A stretch of 22,931 nucleotides of DNA from VRUE01 sp040901495 (lineage in GTDB: Bacteria > Actinomycetota > Thermoleophilia > Solirubrobacterales > 70-9). Every line of letters begins with the position of its first letter. Within the stretch, counting starts at the first letter, position 1. Positions 22,791 through 22,931 of this stretch are shown piece by piece. Location of the stretch: contig JBBDYO010000052.1 in NCBI GenBank assembly GCA_040901495.1, positions 1 to 22,931 of the forward strand, read 5' to 3'. A program made the translations under genes and the position numbers. The notes under the pieces are model-generated. The model ran no database searches. It had not been told where the DNA came from and was given only the letters and a program-made list of their open reading frames with translations.

Positions 22791-22826
22791 CAACGCAAAT
22801 TCGCTGGCGATCTTTAAATGAGGAGT

Positions 22827-22848
22827 TTTCGGCTCTAGAGAGCCGAAA
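22827..22848 (-). terminator. hairpin downstream of tRNA-Cys
   Basis: TTTCGGCTC/GAGCCGAAA with a 4-nt loop, 19 nt past the tRNA 3' end on the minus strand. Lacks a following T-run, so a weak terminator call. Confidence 0.4.
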
Positions 22849-22867
22849 GTTAGGCCGGGAGGGTTAG

Positions 22868-22931
22868 AGGCGCCCACCGGAATCGAACCGGTGTAAACGG
22901 CTTTGCAGGCCGCTGCGTAACCACTCCGCCA
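22868..22931 (-). tRNA. tRNA-Cys(GCA), 5' end outside the window
   Basis: 64 nt visible; about 7 nt of the 5' acceptor strand are missing. Anticodon loop CTGCAAA gives GCA; T-arm ACCGG-TTCGATT-CCGGT; 3' acceptor GGGCGCC with discriminator U, the identity base for Cys. CCA is not encoded. Confidence 0.92.

Larger units (their letters stand above)
22683..22867 (-). pseudogene. open frame running out of tRNA-Cys; possible integrase tail remnant
   Basis: A minus-strand frame continues from inside tRNA-Cys to a TAG at 22683. Its end reads RLWHDYGTNYGTSPSICRG, which in style recalls C-terminal tails of actinobacterial integrases. The position just 3' of a tRNA suits an integration scar. No catalytic integrase motif is present, so this is only a suggestion; it may be chance. 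Confidence 0.2.

Noticed and set aside
1..22931. CRISPR array, transposase or insertion sequence
   Set aside because: No regularly spaced repeats and no transposase-like ORF were seen; the few repeats found are short and two-copy.

Overview
The window looks like chromosome from a GC-rich actinobacterium. The gene order rpmI-rplT-rRNA methyltransferase-pheS-pheT-argC-argJ-argB-argD-...-argG is the order known from mycobacteria and streptomycetes, GTG and TTG starts are common, and a resuscitation-promoting-factor-type transglycosylase domain is present. A deep-branching class such as Thermoleophilia (Solirubrobacterales or relatives) is my best guess. That rests on remembered protein style, not on a search.

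Nearly every gene is on the minus strand, so transcription runs from high to low coordinates. From the right end: a partial tRNA-Cys(GCA); about 480 bp of accessory-looking DNA with short ORFs, a tandem repeat and palindromes; a GNAT acetyltransferase; a 318-bp non-coding stretch; tRNA-Val(GAC); a 570-residue multi-pass membrane protein; then a translation block of thrS and infC. Next come two genes not expected here: a SecD-P1-like lipoprotein directly behind infC, and wecB on the opposite strand. After these rpmI and rplT resume the translation block.

A hairpin with a T-run follows rplT. Beyond it lies a very tightly packed run on the minus strand (about 3,692-14,057): a 9-codon mini-ORF, a SpoU-family RNA methyltransferase, pheS, pheT, argC, a 21-residue mini-ORF, argJ, argB, argD, a Thr-rich single-pass membrane protein, argG and a 50-residue membrane protein. 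Most junctions overlap by 1, 4 or 8 nt, and the run ends at an intrinsic terminator. These genes charge phenylalanine and threonine, start translation (IF3, L35, L20), and make arginine from acetylglutamate to argininosuccinate. argF, argR and argH, which normally sit in this cluster, are absent; small membrane proteins occupy the corresponding positions.

The left end holds a secreted coiled-coil/Rpf-like cell-wall protein and the N-terminal ~806 residues of DNA polymerase III alpha (dnaE).

The points most worth a second look are the split infC/rpmI-rplT operon with an orphan SecD-like lipoprotein, the non-AUG or frameshifted 5' end of thrS with repeats in front of it, the mini-ORFs locked between arg and phe genes by ATGA overlaps, the C33 in tRNA-Val, the repetitive acidic tail of IF3, and the accessory strip beside tRNA-Cys.
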